64,000 bases of DNA from Lachnospiraceae bacterium (GTDB lineage: Bacteria > Bacillota > Clostridia > Lachnospirales > Lachnospiraceae): assembly GCA_031272185.1 (NCBI GenBank), contig JAISUG010000045.1:1-64000 (forward strand), read 5' to 3'. The notes below the pieces were generated by a model. That model searched no databases. It had not been told where the DNA came from and saw only the letters and a list, made by a program, of their open reading frames with translations. A program made the translations under genes and the position numbers. Shown here in pieces: positions 38,197 through 47,913 of the stretch. Position 1 is the stretch's first letter; every line of letters starts with the position of its first letter.

Positions 38197-39030
38197 ATGA
38201 GCATTTCAATCAAGATTCTGGACAGTGGGGACAAGGTGAAGCTGGGTGCGGACGACAACAAGGGGGCGCCGCGCCCCATGGAGGCGGCCGGGGATGGGCT
38301 GGTGTATCTGGCGACACGGGACATGACCTATGAGGAGGGGGACCGAATCGTTGTGGAGACCGATGCCCCCGGCCAGTATGTGGCCGCCAAGCTGGACGAA
38401 TCCCTGGGCGAGTCCATCATTTATCTCAAGGGTACGAGATGGGAATACACGTTGCCCCTCGCAGCGGGCTTGAAGGATATCCGCTCAGACGCGGCTTTCA
38501 GGGGGAAAGAACATTATCTGTACGTCCGGACCCCACGGGCATTTGAGCTGGACGCCACCCGCAACCTGACGTACAACCCCCATGACCTGAAAGAGGAAAA
38601 CGGGGCATACCCGCACGCACATGCCAATGTGGAGACGCGCAACGAGGCGCAGTTCTTCGCCCGCAACGCCATCGACGGGGTGTATGCCAACAACCGGCAC
38701 GGCACCTATCCCTACCAGTCCTGGGGCATCAACCAGCAGGCAGATGCGGAGCTGACCATTGACTTCGGGCGGGAGGTGGAGGTCACGGCGCTGGAAGTGA
38801 CGCTGCGCTGCGACTTCCCACATGACAGCTACTGGACTAAAGGGACGGTGACATTCTCGGATGGGTCGAAAGAGACGCTGTCCTTTGAAAAGACGCTCGC
38901 GCCCCAGTTCTTCACAGTGAATCCCAGGCGCGTGACATGGTTTGCGTTCGGGGAGCTCATCAAAGCCGAGGATGGGTCGCCGTTCCCGGCGCTGACTCAG
39001 ATCGCTGCGTTTGGGAGGGATCTCTTGTGA
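38197..39030 (+). CDS. Discoidin-like (F5/8 type C) domain protein
   Basis: 277 residues from ATG 38197 after AGGAGGG. No signal peptide or membrane helix. Residues about 125-270 look like an F5/8 type C beta-sandwich: NAIDGVYANNRHGTYPYQSW, then DAELTIDFGREVEVTALEVT and WTKGTVTFSDGS. This family often binds carbohydrate. The N-terminal 90 residues resemble a beta-rich cap (GDRIVVETDAPGQYVAAKLD). Function unknown. Its 3' end is duplicated twice downstream. Confidence 0.7.
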   Translation: MSISIKILDSGDKVKLGADDNKGAPRPMEAAGDGLVYLATRDMTYEEGDRIVVETDAPGQYVAAKLDESLGESIIYLKGTRWEYTLPLAAGLKDIRSDAAFRGKEHYLYVRTPRAFELDATRNLTYNPHDLKEENGAYPHAHANVETRNEAQFFARNAIDGVYANNRHGTYPYQSWGINQQADAELTIDFGREVEVTALEVTLRCDFPHDSYWTKGTVTFSDGSKETLSFEKTLAPQFFTVNPRRVTWFAFGELIKAEDGSPFPALTQIAAFGRDLL

Positions 39031-39235
39031 AGCGAACTCCTGAAGTTTTACACTGTTTATGATGCCCCAACCGCTGCGTTTGGTAAAAATATCCATGCAT
39101 AGTGTGCAATCTGGGCATGCGGTGGTGCCGTGAGCCCCAACCGCTGTGTTTGGTAAGGACATCCGACCATGAATCGCAACCAATGCATAGCATGGTGCAT
39201 GGAGCCCCAACCGAATATTGTGCAAATATGCGACC
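39004..39235 (+). repeat. Copies of the discoidin-like gene's 3' end at 69 and 70 bp
   Basis: The gene ends AAFGRDLL-TGA. In the same frame, 69 bp on and with no intervening stop, AAFGKNIHA-TAG follows. A third copy 70 bp later reads AVFGKDIRP-TGA in another frame. A fourth partial unit starts at GAGCCCCAACCG (39211). Substitutions R/K, D/N and L/I are conservative. Confidence 0.9.
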
Positions 39236-39319
39236 GATGGCGGAGATTTCAGATATTTGCCGCAATGCGCTCCGAAAACTTCCGCAATTTAACCCCTCGT
39301 ATTTTTGGGAAAGATGTGG

Positions 39320-39325
39320 TATAAT
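39320..39325 (+). promoter_or_regulatory. Extended -10 promoter of tRNA-Val
   Basis: TGGTATAAT contains a TGN extension and a perfect TATAAT; no good -35 box is seen. The tRNA starts 35 bp downstream. Confidence 0.65.
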
Positions 39326-39359
39326 ATCCTGGCTGTGCGGCATTGGCCGCCCAGCGGAC

Positions 39360-39432
39360 GGACGAGTAGCTCAGCTGGGAGAGCATCTGCTTGACGTGTA
39401 GGAGGTCGCAGGTTCGAGCCCTGTCTCGTCCA
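39360..39432 (+). tRNA. tRNA-Val (GAC)
   Basis: A 73-nt cloverleaf: acceptor GGACGAG/CTCGTCC, D arm GCTCAGCTGGGAGAGC, anticodon loop TTGACGT giving GAC, T arm with GGTTCGAGCC and discriminator A. CCA is not encoded. A terminator follows. Confidence 0.93.
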
Positions 39433-39443
39433 CTTTCAGAATT

Positions 39444-39481
39444 CCCGGGAAGCCTGGCAGGTCTAGGCTCTCCCGGGTTTT
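39444..39481 (+). terminator. Terminator after tRNA-Val
   Basis: CCCGGGAAGCCT and AGGCTCTCCCGGG pair with one bulge, followed by TTTT. The right arm and following bases (GGCTCTCCCGGGTTTTG, then GGTTGCCGG) are repeated 68 bp later at 39534. Confidence 0.8.
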
Positions 39482-39578
39482 GTGGTTGCCGGGATTCGGG
39501 CGGTGGGATGGCCGGCGGCAGGGGTACCGTCCGGGCTCTCCCGGGTTTTGCGGTTGCCGGATGGCAAAGGAGGGACGC

Positions 39579-40301
39579 ATGATGTCTGCCCACATGACGA
39601 AGAAAGCCCTGGTGACGGGGGCTAACAAAGGGATCGGGAAGCAGGTGGCGGCGGCGCTGGGTCGGGCCGGATGGACGGTTCTTTGTGGGGCGCGCGACCC
39701 TGGACGGGGGGAAGCGGCGGTGCGGGAACTGCGGGATGCCGGCATCGATGCGGTTTTCCTGAAGGTGGATCTGCTGGACATGGACACGCTGCGGGCGGCG
39801 GCGGGGGAGATAGGGTCCCATCACCGGGACCTGCGGCTGCTGGTGAACAATGCGGGCATACCCGGCGACATGGGGAAACCGGGGTATGAATTCTCGGTGG
39901 AGGAATTGCGCACGGTTATGGAAACGAATTTTTTCGGGCCGTTCGAGTTGACCCGACTGTTGCTGCCGGTCTTGGAAGCGAACGGTGGGCGCATCGTCAA
40001 CGTCACCATCCCGACCCAGCTCTCCGAGTTTTTCAACCCCTTCGCCTACAAAGTCAGCAAGGCGGCGTTTGGTACCATGACGCAGAGCCTGGGGGTGGAT
40101 TTCCGCAAGCACGGCAAACCGGTGGAGATATTCGCCGTCATGCCGGGGGCCACCACCACGGACCTGAATGGGAACTCCACCGGAAGGGGGTTCAAAACCG
40201 CCGCCCAGGCCGGGCAGCTCATCGCAGACATCATCCTGGACGGGCGAGAACACAACTGCGAGATCATCGACGGGGGTATGTGGGCGCGGCAAACCCCATA
40301 A
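39579..40301 (+). CDS. Short-chain dehydrogenase/reductase
   Basis: 240 residues from ATG 39579 with an AAAGGAGGG site. A classical SDR: TGANKGIG cofactor motif (residues about 13-20), NNAG at LLVNNAGIPGD, a serine-equivalent region NVTIPTQLSEF and the catalytic YKVSK. The usual catalytic Ser is not obvious, because the motif reads VTIPTQLSE. It is probably NADP(H)-linked, close to carbonyl reductase-like SDRs; substrate unknown. It lies alone between the tRNA and the convergent phosphoesterase gene. Confidence 0.9.
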   Translation: MMSAHMTKKALVTGANKGIGKQVAAALGRAGWTVLCGARDPGRGEAAVRELRDAGIDAVFLKVDLLDMDTLRAAAGEIGSHHRDLRLLVNNAGIPGDMGKPGYEFSVEELRTVMETNFFGPFELTRLLLPVLEANGGRIVNVTIPTQLSEFFNPFAYKVSKAAFGTMTQSLGVDFRKHGKPVEIFAVMPGATTTDLNGNSTGRGFKTAAQAGQLIADIILDGREHNCEIIDGGMWARQTP

Positions 40302-40341
40302 GTCCGCCATGTCGGCATCGCCCCCGCCAAAACCGCCCGGC

Positions 40342-41124
40342 TCACCCGATCCCGACGAAACTGTCGTACAGGCAATAATGCCTGTCGTCGAATGTGAAAT
40401 CCTGGTGGTGGTGCCCGAAGTACCATGCCTTGAACTCGACGTTTTCCTCCACCCAGTCCAGGAACTCCAAGAGGGGCTTGCCCCAAGGGTGTTCCAGCGG
40501 GTTATAGCCCAGGTGGCGGTAGACCATCGACGGCGATGTGTGCGTCAGGACGTAGTCCACCCTGTTCCCATGTGCGGTGAGGTTTTCCTTGGCCCTGCGT
40601 ATCTCCTCGGGGTCCGGGATCTCGCCCGCCCACCAGCTCCTGCCGGGCTGGCGGCAGCGCCACTGGCCGCTGGGCGGGATCCATTTCCAGTCTTCACGGA
40701 AATCGTGGGAGAAATAGTCATCCAGGTGCTTCTTGATGGCATCTTCCATCCATTTCCCCACGTCGTGGCTCTGGGCCCCGCCCATGGTGAAGAGTGTCTT
40801 CCCATCGAACTCGAACACCTGCCCCCGCATGAGGTGGGCCATATGCTCCCCCAGCCGGTGCACTTTCCCGCCGAACATCTCTGACTCGGGCAGGGCCGCC
40901 AGCAAGTCGTGGTTCTCATGGTTCCCGTCTACGAAAAACACGTCCACGCCTGTCTCTTCCCAGAACCTGCGCACCTCGCCGTCGTATTTGCCACCGTCCC
41001 AGCATACGCCGAAATCCCCAAGCACTATGAGCCTGTCCCCTTCTTCAAACCCGTGCTTGTCCATGAAACCCGTGATTTTCCGGACATCGTGAAGGCCGTG
41101 GGTGTCCCCTGTCAGGTAAAGCAT
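40342..41124 (-). CDS. Metallophosphoesterase
   Basis: 260 residues from ATG 41124 on the minus strand; a longer open frame upstream is leader sequence. Calcineurin-like fold: TGDTHG (residues 5-10), VLGDFGVCWDG, FVDGNHENHD and a terminal FGHHHQD provide the metal ligands. It is likely a cytoplasmic phosphatase or nuclease of unknown substrate. Its ribosome site, leader and start codon match those of the transposase remnant at 628-682, and further upstream it carries the left half of the dispersed leader element. Confidence 0.9.
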   Translation of the reverse strand: MLYLTGDTHGLHDVRKITGFMDKHGFEEGDRLIVLGDFGVCWDGGKYDGEVRRFWEETGVDVFFVDGNHENHDLLAALPESEMFGGKVHRLGEHMAHLMRGQVFEFDGKTLFTMGGAQSHDVGKWMEDAIKKHLDDYFSHDFREDWKWIPPSGQWRCRQPGRSWWAGEIPDPEEIRRAKENLTAHGNRVDYVLTHTSPSMVYRHLGYNPLEHPWGKPLLEFLDWVEENVEFKAWYFGHHHQDFTFDDRHYCLYDSFVGIG

Positions 41125-41176
41125 ATGAACCCCCATTCCGCCGCTGACGCCGCGGCACAAATAGTGATGAAAACGC
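41122..41176 (-). repeat. 55-bp translation-initiation leader, copy 2
   Basis: Counterpart of 628-682, placed directly in front of the phosphoesterase coding sequence and including its ATG. Confidence 0.85.
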
Positions 41177-41203
41177 GCTTTGCGCAGGGCTTGGTCGGCA
41201 AAG
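41177..41203 (-). repeat. Left half of the dispersed leader element
   Basis: Read on the minus strand it contains GCCGACCAAGCCCTGCGCAA. This is about 80% identical to the left end of the glnS leader element (GCCGACTAAACATTGCGCAA). Confidence 0.5.
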
Positions 41204-41265
41204 CAAAAGCCTGCCGATTGTGATAATAGCATAACCATGCCCAAAACACAACCAGGAAGCAACCC

Positions 41266-41527
41266 ATGACCTTGTCCAGCTACCGTGACGATATCGGCAA
41301 GTATGCGGGCAAGGATAAAGACAAGGCATTTTGTGTTCGGCGACAGCGGGGGGCTGTCTGTGGTTGAAGTCAAGAGCGGAAATGATTACCGAAGGCATCC
41401 TGCGCTGGATCATGCCATCGAGGCTCATCCCGATAGGTTCAGACGGAAAATCGTGCTCTGCAAAGGCAACATCGAAAAAGGCGAGGATGTGACATACCTG
41501 CCGCTGTATATGGCGATGCTGCTGTGA
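41266..41527 (+). pseudogene. Second DUF4143 ATPase remnant
   Basis: MTLSSYRDDIGKYAGKDKDK reads like the middle of a DUF4143-type ATPase. After a frame change the terminal part VEVKSGNDYRRHPALDHAIE and later VTYLPLYMAMLL follows. The N-terminal ATPase domain and most of the interior are missing. A small decayed fragment, distinct from the one at 37.3-38.0 kb. Confidence 0.65.
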
Positions 41528-41607
41528 CTTCCCGGGGGCGCATTTTCGATGGCGCTTCCAGCCGATGGAAGTGGGCGGTTTATCTCCTCTGTTGCAGTAG
41601 CATTTTC

Positions 41608-41636
41608 TTGTTATTATGAGCGCAATGTGTTATGAT
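41608..41636 (+). promoter_or_regulatory. Sigma-A promoter in the gene-remnant region
   Basis: TTGTTA (41608-41613), 17-bp spacer, TATGAT (41631-41636). It points toward the AlbA_2-type remnant 150 bp downstream and was probably its promoter. Confidence 0.6.
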
Positions 41637-41785
41637 TCCTTTGGATGTCTCTGACATAGCAGAGTATGCAGCGTAACGCATGGCAAAGGTCAAACGTTCT
41701 GCACGATGGGCAGGAAAAGGGCAAAGACCGGGGCGGACCGCGGATTATCGTGAAGAAGCAATGGGAAGGTGGAAGGCATTGAACA

Positions 41786-42511
41786 TTGAAGCCTTTTCGC
41801 ACCTTTCGCGACAGGGCGGTTGCAAGTGGCCGGCTTAAAAGGGCCGATCTGGAAATGACCAACGAGGAGTTGCTTGACAGCCTTGCACTGGTTGAAAACG
41901 GTGAACTCACCCGCGCCGCCATCATGCCCTTTCATCACAACCCGGAGAGGTTTGTGTTCGGCGCCTATGTAAAGGTGGGGTATTTTGAGACGGGAGCGGA
42001 TCTGAGGTTTTATGACGAGTTCCATGGTTCGCTGATAGCGGTGGCCGATGAGATCGTCGAGACCATCAACCGCACCCATGATGCCGCCCCCGAAAGCGAC
42101 CTTGTAAATGACCCAGTAAACCACCTTGTAAATAACCCGATAGACCCGACCGGCAATCCCAATTATGCTAACCCTAGAGACTATCCTACCAATGGTCATG
42201 GTAGAGATGGCAATATGCATGATAGCAATGATAGTAGTGCAGATAGTAATTTCGATACCAATGATAGCAATGGTGATACTAATGATAGTAATGGTGACAG
42301 TAATCGTGACATCAATCGGATTGTCGGCGAAGACGCATTGTTGGCTATGGTTTTGAGAAATTCACAGATAACATATAATGAGTTGGCGGATACATTAGGT
42401 GTTTCATATGCAACGGTTGCAAGAATGATCAAATCCTTGAGGGGGTCGGGACCGTTGTATAGAAAAGGATCAACACGTGGTGAGTGGGTGGTTAGAAAGG
42501 AGAAGACATGA
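41786..42511 (+). pseudogene. AlbA_2-type transcriptional regulator remnant with Asn/Asp-rich insert
   Basis: 241 open codons. The first 90 residues (FRDRAVASGRLKRADLEMTN, then ENGELTRAAIMPFHHNPERF) match the centre of AlbA_2/HATPase-type ATP-binding regulators. The N-terminal DNA-binding domain is gone, and the rest of the ATPase domain is replaced by an Asn/Asp/Ser-rich tract (residues about 125-175, repeating NDSNGDT). The end is a winged helix (ITYNELADTLGVSYATVARM). The tract is AT-richer than its surroundings. It is unlikely to work as the parent did, although the frame is open and could encode a small HTH protein. Confidence 0.6.
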
Positions 42512-42621
42512 TGGAGATGCAGCGCATGTCAGGCATAGAGCTGCAGATTGCAAATGCAACGGCTTTTCTGGAAGCTGTAGAGCGATATCTGGCATCGTTT
42601 GGTGTCGAACTGTTTTCGTAG
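42508..42621 (+). CDS. Possible small protein coupled to the upstream remnant
   Basis: A 37-codon frame, MMEMQRMSGIELQIANATAF to GVELFS, overlaps the preceding stop (ATGA) and has AAAGGAG seven bases upstream. It would form an amphipathic helix. No family recognised. Confidence 0.35.
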   Translation: MMEMQRMSGIELQIANATAFLEAVERYLASFGVELFS

Positions 42622-42684
42622 GATTTCTCTTGAACGCGATCCTTGCGGCGGCAAGGGTTCTTGGGTTTCTTTATAAAAATGTAA

Positions 42685-43911
<1,227 letters not shown>

Positions 43912-43915
43912 TGAG

Positions 43916-45388
43916 ATGGCGATGACATGCGTTGCAAAAGCCGGTGCGGCAAAGACAAAGGTTCGGGTTTTGGCACTTGTTTTGATGCTGGCGGTTGTGG
44001 ATGGGTTTGGCTTTGCGGGCCATGCCTTTGCCGCCACGGTGGTGCCGCCGCATCCTGATACAGGTGTGGTTGTGGTGGGTGAAGAAGCGCCGCCCGAGGC
44101 ATCTGTGCAGGAAACTGCCGCCGCAAGCGGCGGGGACACCGGTGCGGCGGCGCAGGGGCAGGCTGATGGGCAAGCGGCAGGGCAAGCCGGCGCCGCTGCC
44201 GATGGGGCCCAGGGCGGCGAGAGCGCCGGAGCCCAGGGCGGCGAGGGTGCCGGGGCCACTGCAGCTGACCAGACCGGCGCCGCTTCCGGAGATGCAGCCC
44301 AGACAGGCGATGCATCAGCCCAGGCGGAGCTGCCCGTGTTCCCGCAGATCGACGCGGGCGCGGATGCACTGACCAGGGCAGACGGCATGTCCGGCGCCCA
44401 GGCGGCGCTGGATGCGCTGGGTGCGCCCACCATCTATTCCGAGGGGGCCATCGTCATCAATGCGGACACCGGCGAGGTGTACCTGGGCAAAAACCAAGAG
44501 AAACAGTTCTTCCCCGCCAGCATCACCAAACTCATGACGGGGCTTCTGGTTGCGGAAAACGCGTCCCCGGCGGACATCGTGGCATTTTCCAAGTCTGCCA
44601 CCACCAACCTGGAATCGGGCGCGGTGGTGCTGGGCGTGTCGGAGGGCGACAAGATCAGCGTGGAGGACTGCCTCCACGGGCTTTTGATGTATTCGGCCAA
44701 TGAAGTGGCCAATGGACTGGCGGAGCATGTGGCGGGGAGCATGGATGCCTTTGCGGCGCTGATGAACGAGAGGGCGGCCGCACTGGGGGCCACGGGCACG
44801 CATTTTGCCAATGCCAACGGCCTCAACGACCCGAACCATTATAGCACGCCGCATGACATGGCGCGGATAGCCGCCGCGGCCTTCGCCAATGACACGGTGC
44901 GCTCTGTGGCTGCCGCGCGGACATACCGTTTCCCGTCGCTTCTCAAAAACCACCTCATCCAGACCCTTTCCGTCAAGCACAAGATGCTGATCCCGTCCGA
45001 TGCCAATTACTACCCGGATGCCATCGGCGGCAAGACGGGCTACACATCCCTGGCGGGAAATACGCTGGTGACGGTGGCCCAGCGCGACGGCACCAGGTTG
45101 GTGGCGGTGGTGATGAAGAGCTCTTCCACGCATTATGCCGACACGAAGCGGCTGCTGGACTATGGGTTTTCCAAGGCGAAGCTGGAACGCGCGGCGGCGG
45201 GCGTGCTGTGGGCACAGGGCATTGGCGGCGGGTGGTATTATTATGACGCCAATGGCAGCATGGTGACAGACACCTGGATACTGGGCGGCGGCAACTGGTA
45301 TTTCGTGGGCAGCGACGGGAGGATGGCCACGGACACCACCACGCCCGACGGGTACTATGTGGGCGCAGACGGCGTGTGGGTGGATTAG
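43916..45388 (+). CDS. Secreted D-alanyl-D-alanine carboxypeptidase (S11)
   Basis: 490 residues from ATG 43916; an earlier ATG would overlap trpS. A signal peptide (about residues 15-40, ending GHAFAATVV) is followed by a Gly/Ala/Gln-rich spacer with repeats AQGGESAG and AQGGEGAG. The penicillin-binding peptidase domain follows: SxxK in PASITKLMTG, SxN in YSANEVANGLAEH and KTG in GGKTGYTS. The C-terminal 60 residues are choline-binding/cell-wall-binding-like repeats (GGGWYYYDANGSMVTDTW, GGNWYFVGSDGRM). It trims the terminal D-Ala of cell-wall stem peptides. The combination of S11 and wall-binding repeats is common in Clostridia. Confidence 0.93.
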   Translation: MAMTCVAKAGAAKTKVRVLALVLMLAVVDGFGFAGHAFAATVVPPHPDTGVVVVGEEAPPEASVQETAAASGGDTGAAAQGQADGQAAGQAGAAADGAQGGESAGAQGGEGAGATAADQTGAASGDAAQTGDASAQAELPVFPQIDAGADALTRADGMSGAQAALDALGAPTIYSEGAIVINADTGEVYLGKNQEKQFFPASITKLMTGLLVAENASPADIVAFSKSATTNLESGAVVLGVSEGDKISVEDCLHGLLMYSANEVANGLAEHVAGSMDAFAALMNERAAALGATGTHFANANGLNDPNHYSTPHDMARIAAAAFANDTVRSVAAARTYRFPSLLKNHLIQTLSVKHKMLIPSDANYYPDAIGGKTGYTSLAGNTLVTVAQRDGTRLVAVVMKSSSTHYADTKRLLDYGFSKAKLERAAAGVLWAQGIGGGWYYYDANGSMVTDTWILGGGNWYFVGSDGRMATDTTTPDGYYVGADGVWVD

Positions 45389-45546
45389 GGAGTAAGGAGT
45401 AGGGAGCAGGGAGTGGGGAGTAGGGAGTAGGGAGTAAGGAGTAGGGGGTAGGGAGTAGGGATTAGGGAGTAGGGAGCAGGGAGTAGGGATTAGGGAGCAG
45501 GGAGTAAGGCGTAAGGAGCAGGGAACGGGGAGCATGAAGTAGGGTA
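45386..45546 (+). repeat. Heptanucleotide AGGGAGT array
   Basis: About 22 units of AGGGAGT and variants (AGGAGTA, AGGGAGC, AGGGATT). The carboxypeptidase gene's end, GTGGATTAGGGAGT, is itself one unit, so the array is continuous with the stop codon. Confidence 0.95.
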
Positions 45547-45557
45547 TATGGAGTAGA

Positions 45558-46805
45558 TTGGGGGCGGGATTGGTTGGGCTGGCGATAGTGGGTTTGGCGG
45601 TGGCAGCGGCGGTAGCCGCGGTGGCTCGATCGGAATATGAGAAGCGCTGCCTTAGCGTGGAGACCACCAGGATCCATTCGCCGAAGATCAAGCGCCCGTT
45701 GTCCATCGTGTTCCTGACTGATCTCCATGAAGCGGTTTTCGGGCGGGGGAATGGGCGGCTGCTGCAGGTTGTGTGCGACGCCAAACCCGACATCGTCCTC
45801 ATCGGGGGCGACATGGTGCTGACGCCCAAGAAAGGCAAAACCCGGATGGCGGTGGCGCTGGATTTTATGGAGGCGCTGTGCGGGCGGTTGGGTGTGGGAA
45901 GCGACGGGTACCAGCCATGTGTTTTCTACGCCGATGGAAACCACGAGAGCCGGCTGCTGTGGAAAGGCGGCCGGTTCGTAGGGGAATACGAGAAGTATTT
46001 TGAAAAGCTCACCAGGTTGGGTGTGGTACACCTGGACGGGGCTTCGGCGCCGTATGATGGTTGGCTTGGTGTAGAGGGGGTGGAACTTCCGCCGGAGGCT
46101 TTTGGGCCGCTGCTTTGGAAGAAGAAAACAGCGCTGCGGTGGCCTGCGGGCTCGTGCCGGCCCTGCGCCGATGTCGGGCCATATACCGCAGATGCGGCTT
46201 TGGCGGGGCAAAAGGAGACCGCGCAGGCCCAGTCCGGATACGGCTCGACAAAAGCACGCTGGGAAATTGGGACATTGCAAACACAGGCTGAGCAAACCCG
46301 GTCCGGGCGGGTTGGCGATGACACCTACCGTATCTCATTGGTACATTCACCGCTGTACTTCGAGGAATCCGCGGCAGCGGGGGCGGACCTGACCCTGAGC
46401 GGGCATTTCCACGGCGGCACTGTGCGACTGCCCATGCTGGGCGGGCTGTTGACACCGCAGCTGCAGCTGTTCAACCCGTTCTGCGCGGGGACATTCGTAG
46501 CGTATGACAGGGCCGGGGGCGGAAATCATGATGGACAGCCAAATTATGATGGACAGCCAAATCATGATGCACAGCCAAATCATGATGGACAACCAAATCA
46601 AGGGGCGGCAAGCACTGTGGGACCAGGCGGCCGATTCACCAGGATTGGGGAAAGCATGATATTTGCCAGCAATGAGAGCGATGTCAGGATAGATGGGAAC
46701 CCGACCATGATAGTCAGCCGGGGGCTGGGGGTGCACTCGCTGCCATTTCGGATATTTGACAAGCCACAGGTGGTGGTGGTGAAACTGCAGCCTGAGGAAG
46801 AATGA
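45558..46805 (+). CDS. Membrane-anchored metallophosphoesterase (YaeI-like)
   Basis: 415 residues from TTG 45558, since the nearby ATG is followed by a stop. One N-terminal membrane helix, then a calcineurin-like domain: FLTDLHE, IGGDMVL, ADGNHESR and SGHFHGG. This layout is that of YaeI/YkuE phosphodiesterases acting on lipid or cell-surface phosphoesters. Two extra regions are present. One is a polar stretch of about 60 residues near 185-245; the other is an 18-bp repeat near residues 320-345 encoding NHDGQP/NYDGQP/NHDAQP. The final codons VVVKLQPEEE are duplicated 60 bp downstream. Confidence 0.85.
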   Translation: MGAGLVGLAIVGLAVAAAVAAVARSEYEKRCLSVETTRIHSPKIKRPLSIVFLTDLHEAVFGRGNGRLLQVVCDAKPDIVLIGGDMVLTPKKGKTRMAVALDFMEALCGRLGVGSDGYQPCVFYADGNHESRLLWKGGRFVGEYEKYFEKLTRLGVVHLDGASAPYDGWLGVEGVELPPEAFGPLLWKKKTALRWPAGSCRPCADVGPYTADAALAGQKETAQAQSGYGSTKARWEIGTLQTQAEQTRSGRVGDDTYRISLVHSPLYFEESAAAGADLTLSGHFHGGTVRLPMLGGLLTPQLQLFNPFCAGTFVAYDRAGGGNHDGQPNYDGQPNHDAQPNHDGQPNQGAASTVGPGGRFTRIGESMIFASNESDVRIDGNPTMIVSRGLGVHSLPFRIFDKPQVVVVKLQPEEE

Positions 46806-46859
46806 GGATAACCAGATACCGGCCGAATCACGGTGGTGGTGGAAATGCAGCCGGAATAA
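46773..46859 (+). repeat. Duplicated 3' end of the phosphoesterase gene, 60-bp spacing
   Basis: VVVKLQPEEE-TGA in the gene is followed 60 bp on, in the same frame but after one TAA, by VVVEMQPE-TAA. Confidence 0.85.
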
Positions 46860-47010
46860 GCATAGGAGTGAGCCGCTGACGTGGCTGATATGGGTGTTGC
46901 TCTGCGCCGCACGCAGCAGATATTCGTGCAACCCGTGTGGCGGGCGGCAAGGGGTGGTTGAGGCGTGACGTGCCGGGCCTGTGCTGTCCGGATTTCCGGA
47001 AAGAGGGGAC

Positions 47011-47787
47011 ATGACGAGGACAGAGATATCGTATAAATTGGACAAATTCGAGGGCCCCTTGGATTTATTGCTGCATCTGATCGAGAAGAACAAAATAGAC
47101 ATTTACGACATCCCCATCGTGGAAATCATTGCCCAGTACCTGGAGTATGTCAGGCAGATGGACAAAGAGGACTTAAACCTCATGAGCGAGTTCCTGGTGA
47201 TGGCGGTGACGCTGCTGGAAATCAAAGCGAAGATGCTCCTGCCGGTGGAAGTGGGCGATGACGAAGATGAAGAAGACCCAAGGGCGGACCTGGTGGCGCA
47301 GCTTTTGGAATACCGCATGTACAAATACCTGGCCCAGGGGCTTTCGGACAGGGAGCAGGATGCGGAAAGGATGTTTTTCAAAGAGCAGACGATGCCCGAT
47401 GAAGTGGCCAGGTTCCGCCCACAGGTGGACCTGGACAAACTCCTGGAGGGAGTCACCCTCGCCAGGCTGCAGGAGATCTTCGAGCAGGCCCTGAGGCGCA
47501 AAGAAGAAAAGATCGACCCTATCCGCAGCAAATTCGGTACCATCGAAAAGGAACCTATCAGCCTGGAGGAGCGGGTGGAAACGCTGCTGGAATTTTCCAG
47601 GTCGCACCGTTCGTTTTCTTTTCGGGAGCTGCTTTGCGGGCAGACGGACAGGGTGGACGTGGTGGTCACGTTCCTGGCCATACTGGAGCTCATGCGCATG
47701 GGGGAGATCACGCTGCGCCAGGAGACGCTGTTTGGTGAGATCATGATGGAGCGGGTCGAGGGCGCGGCACAACCGGCAGAGGCATAG
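47011..47787 (+). CDS. scpA: Segregation and condensation protein A
   Basis: 258 residues from ATG 47011 after AGAGGGG. It is the kleisin subunit that bridges the SMC dimer in chromosome condensation. The N-terminal signature YKLDKFEGPLDLLLHLIEKNK and KIDIYDIPIVEIIAQYLEY is intact. The acidic centre and the C-terminal winged helix (ELLCGQTDRVDVVVTFLAIL, then ELMRMGEITLRQE) follow. Length is normal and no insert is present. It forms a pair with scpB 126 bp downstream. Confidence 0.96.
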   Translation: MTRTEISYKLDKFEGPLDLLLHLIEKNKIDIYDIPIVEIIAQYLEYVRQMDKEDLNLMSEFLVMAVTLLEIKAKMLLPVEVGDDEDEEDPRADLVAQLLEYRMYKYLAQGLSDREQDAERMFFKEQTMPDEVARFRPQVDLDKLLEGVTLARLQEIFEQALRRKEEKIDPIRSKFGTIEKEPISLEERVETLLEFSRSHRSFSFRELLCGQTDRVDVVVTFLAILELMRMGEITLRQETLFGEIMMERVEGAAQPAEA

Positions 47788-47832
47788 CAGCGCAAGGTGA
47801 CGCTGCAAGTTCTCATCTTGTGCGCTCAGCTT

Positions 47833-47888
47833 GCGCTGATGGAGTTTAGACTAATGTCGAACGCACTTGGTTTAGTTGGTGGAACAAT
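47833..47888 (+). repeat. Dispersed leader element, scpB copy
   Basis: Bases 47850-47888 match 50788-50826 at 35 of 39 positions (ACTAATGTCGAA, then GGTTTAGTTGGTGGAACAAT). The left half is diverged. Confidence 0.7.
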
Positions 47889-47913
47889 ATCATGAAACGA
47901 GGATAGAAGGCTG

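Noticed and set aside
39371..40310. Minus-strand ORF across tRNA-Val and the SDR gene
   Set aside because: It crosses a clear tRNA and has no domain; the plus-strand SDR has all family motifs.
47850..47888. T-box riboswitch (GGTGGAACA resembling the T-box sequence)
   Set aside because: The downstream genes are mostly not amino-acid related, the AGGGTGGNACCGCG core is absent and there is no specifier stem.
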